Below, piece by piece: positions 52,483 to 53,949 of a DNA stretch of 53,949 nt. Made by a program: the position numbers and the translations under genes. The first letter of the stretch is position 1; every line of letters begins with the position of its first letter. This DNA comes from Nocardiopsis xinjiangensis YIM 90004 (lineage in GTDB: Bacteria > Actinomycetota > Actinomycetes > Streptosporangiales > Streptosporangiaceae), in assembly GCF_000341145.1 (NCBI RefSeq), contig NZ_ANBE01000050.1, positions 1-53,949 on the forward strand. The letters run 5' to 3'. Below the pieces are notes generated by a model. The model ran no database searches and was not told the origin of the DNA. It worked only from the letters and a program-made list of their open reading frames with translations.

Positions 52483-52701
52483 CGGACCATCCTTAACCCC
52501 GGGGACTGCGCGTGGCGCACACCGCGCCCAGGAGAACGGTAATACGTGAAGTGCCCGGTGTGCGGGCCCGAAGGACGTTCCGGTCCCGGTCGAAAGTCCT
52601 GGATGCGGGCATTACGCACACGAAACAACAGTCATGCCCGCATCAGGACACTCAGGAACGTGATGAGGCCGTGACCTGTCCACGCACGTCCGTCAGCGCC
52701 C

Positions 52702-53949
52702 TCACGGACGGCGGTCGGCCCAGGGGCGCGCGAGCTCGAAGGCCCGGCAGGCCGCCAGGACCCGGCCGTCGGAGTGGCGCGGACCGACCACCTGCAGGCC
52801 GATCGGCAGCCCGGCCTCGCTGAACCCGCACGGCACACTCGCGGCCGGCTGCTGGGTCATGTTGAACGGGTAGCTGAACCCCGCCCAGGAGGTCCAGCGC
52901 TGCCCGGCCAACCGCGGCGGGGACTCCACCCCGGCCTCGAAGGCGGTCATCGGCATCGCCGGGGTGAGCAGCAGGTCATAGGTGGTGTGGAACAGGCCCA
53001 TGCGCTTGCCCATGTCCATACGGGTGGCCATCGCAGTGAGGTAGTCCTGCGCCGAGAAGGACAGGCCCTCCTCGACGATCTCCCGCAGTCCCGGGTCGAG
53101 CAGGTCCCGCTGCCGGCCGTCGAGATGTTCGGTGGCCTTGGCGGCGCCACTGTTCCACAGGACCTCGAAGTCGCGGCGGCACTCGGGCAGGCCCGGCTCG
53201 GCCTCCTCCACGTGCGCGCCCAACGCCTCGAACACGGTGACGGCGTCGGCCACCACACGCGCCACCTCCGGGTCCACGGAGTTGCCGCCGAGTGTGGGGC
53301 TGTAGGCGATGCGCATGCCGCGCACCAGTGCCTCGGGATCACGGTGCAGCCGCACGTCGCCCAGGCCGGGCGCCGGGGTGGGCATGGCCATCCAGTCGCG
53401 CGGGTCGAACCCGGTGACGGCCTCCAGCATCAGGGCCAGGTCACCGACCGTGCGGGTCATCGGACCGGTGTGCGCGAGGGAACCGAAGGGGCTGGCCGGG
53501 TAGTGCGGAACCAGCCCCCACGTGGGCTTGATCCCGCAGACGCCGGTGAAGCTCGCGGGGATACGGATCGACCCGCCGCCGTCGGTACCGGTGGCCAGCG
53601 GCCCCATACCGGCGGCGACCGCGGCGGCCGCTCCCCCGCTGGACCCGCCCGGGGTGGTCGACAGGTCCCACGGGTTCCGGGTCACACCGGTGAGCGGGCT
53701 GTCGGTGACACCCTTCCACGCGATCTCGGGGGTGGTGGTCTTGCCGACGAAGACCGCCCCGTGCTCGCGCAGCCGCGCCGTGACCGGGGAGTCCTCCTCC
53801 CACGGTCCGTCCTGCGGGGTGTTGAGCGACCCCTTCAGGGTGGGCCAGCCCTTGGTCAGGTGGATGTCCTTGACCGCGGTCGGCACCCCGTCGAGCAGCC
53901 CCTCGGGGGCGCCGCGCCGCCAGCGTTCGGCGGAGGCGCGGGGCGCCCC
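52702..53949 (-). CDS. Amidase-signature family protein (5' end outside the window)
   Basis: Partial; the frame stays open to the right edge, so the N-terminus is missing. At least 415 residues are present. The catalytic triad of the amidase signature family is intact: Lys in TAVKDIH, Ser in [15 protein letters not shown] (cis-Ser) and the nucleophile Ser in [15 protein letters not shown]-terminal [32 protein letters not shown] is typical. Such enzymes hydrolyse amides or act like GatA; no gatB/gatC genes are nearby, and the context suggests a general amidase. The GTG at 53884-53886 sits in the middle of the conserved GVPTAVKD motif and is not the start. Confidence 0.88.
   Translation of the reverse strand, partial: GAPRASAERWRRGAPEGLLDGVPTAVKDIHLTKGWPTLKGSLNTPQDGPWEEDSPVTARLREHGAVFVGKTTTPEIAWKGVTDSPLTGVTRNPWDLSTTPGGSSGGAAAAVAAGMGPLATGTDGGGSIRIPASFTGVCGIKPTWGLVPHYPASPFGSLAHTGPMTRTVGDLALMLEAVTGFDPRDWMAMPTPAPGLGDVRLHRDPEALVRGMRIAYSPTLGGNSVDPEVARVVADAVTVFEALGAHVEEAEPGLPECRRDFEVLWNSGAAKATEHLDGRQRDLLDPGLREIVEEGLSFSAQDYLTAMATRMDMGKRMGLFHTTYDLLLTPAMPMTAFEAGVESPPRLAGQRWTSWAGFSYPFNMTQQPAASVPCGFSEAGLPIGLQVVGPRHSDGRVLAACRAFELARPWADRRP

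Overview
This is a GC-rich window of ordinary, mostly single-copy bacterial chromosome from an actinomycete. The evidence is the extreme third-position GC, frequent GTG starts, TAnnnT promoter elements placed 6-7 nt ahead of start codons (leaderless mRNAs), DevS/DevR-type regulators, a CYP157-like/CYP154-like P450 pair, LCP and DMT proteins of actinobacterial type, and mycobacterial-style enoyl-reductase and DedA proteins. A Nocardiopsaceae-like organism (Nocardiopsis, Streptomonospora, Thermobifida relatives) is my inference and is not proven by the sequence. I saw no tRNA, rRNA, IS element, prophage or CRISPR array.

Layout. 1-3.7 kb: a DoxX-type membrane protein, the hisE-hisG pair, an SDR reductase and a PmtA-like methyltransferase. 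3.6-6.5 kb: a regulatory region with Crp-like and PHO-box-like elements ahead of a trehalose-phosphatase/GH15 fusion whose phosphatase half looks degraded. 6.6-15.9 kb: an enoyl-reductase-like oxidoreductase, lpdA, a DedA protein, a large hypothetical with a Pro-rich repeat tail, a lipoprotein, an OmpA-domain lipoprotein, a decayed molybdopterin-oxidoreductase start, and an EamA exporter with a short Pro-rich leader ORF. 15.9-19 kb: an amidohydrolase plus acyl-CoA synthetase operon and a small acidic protein. 19.1-28.9 kb: two NarL-type two-component systems flanking surface or membrane hydrolases (lipoprotein alpha/beta hydrolase, CPBP protease, ADP-ribosylglycohydrolase, serine beta-lactamase-like lipoprotein). 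28.9-32.7 kb: an M3 peptidase divergent from an AbgT-type transporter. 32.8-39 kb: a minus-strand block of a STAND-like ATPase, a membrane-tethered periplasmic-binding-protein sensor, and two overlapping P450 genes, the first lacking the K-helix ExxR. 39-45 kb: an AT-richer spacer, then the Entner-Doudoroff operon zwf-edd-eda (minus) divergent from a ROK regulator. 45-49.4 kb: a membrane-anchored hypothetical, an LCP ligase and two secreted proteins of unknown function. 50-54 kb: a DevS-like GAF kinase facing a DevR-like regulator, and an amidase running off the right edge.

The strongest candidates for something new are the ATPase/binding-protein module with the neighbouring ExxR-less P450 pair, the degraded phosphatase fused to a trehalase-type GH15 domain under a composite regulatory region, and the Pro-rich leaderless leader ORF coupled to the EamA exporter.
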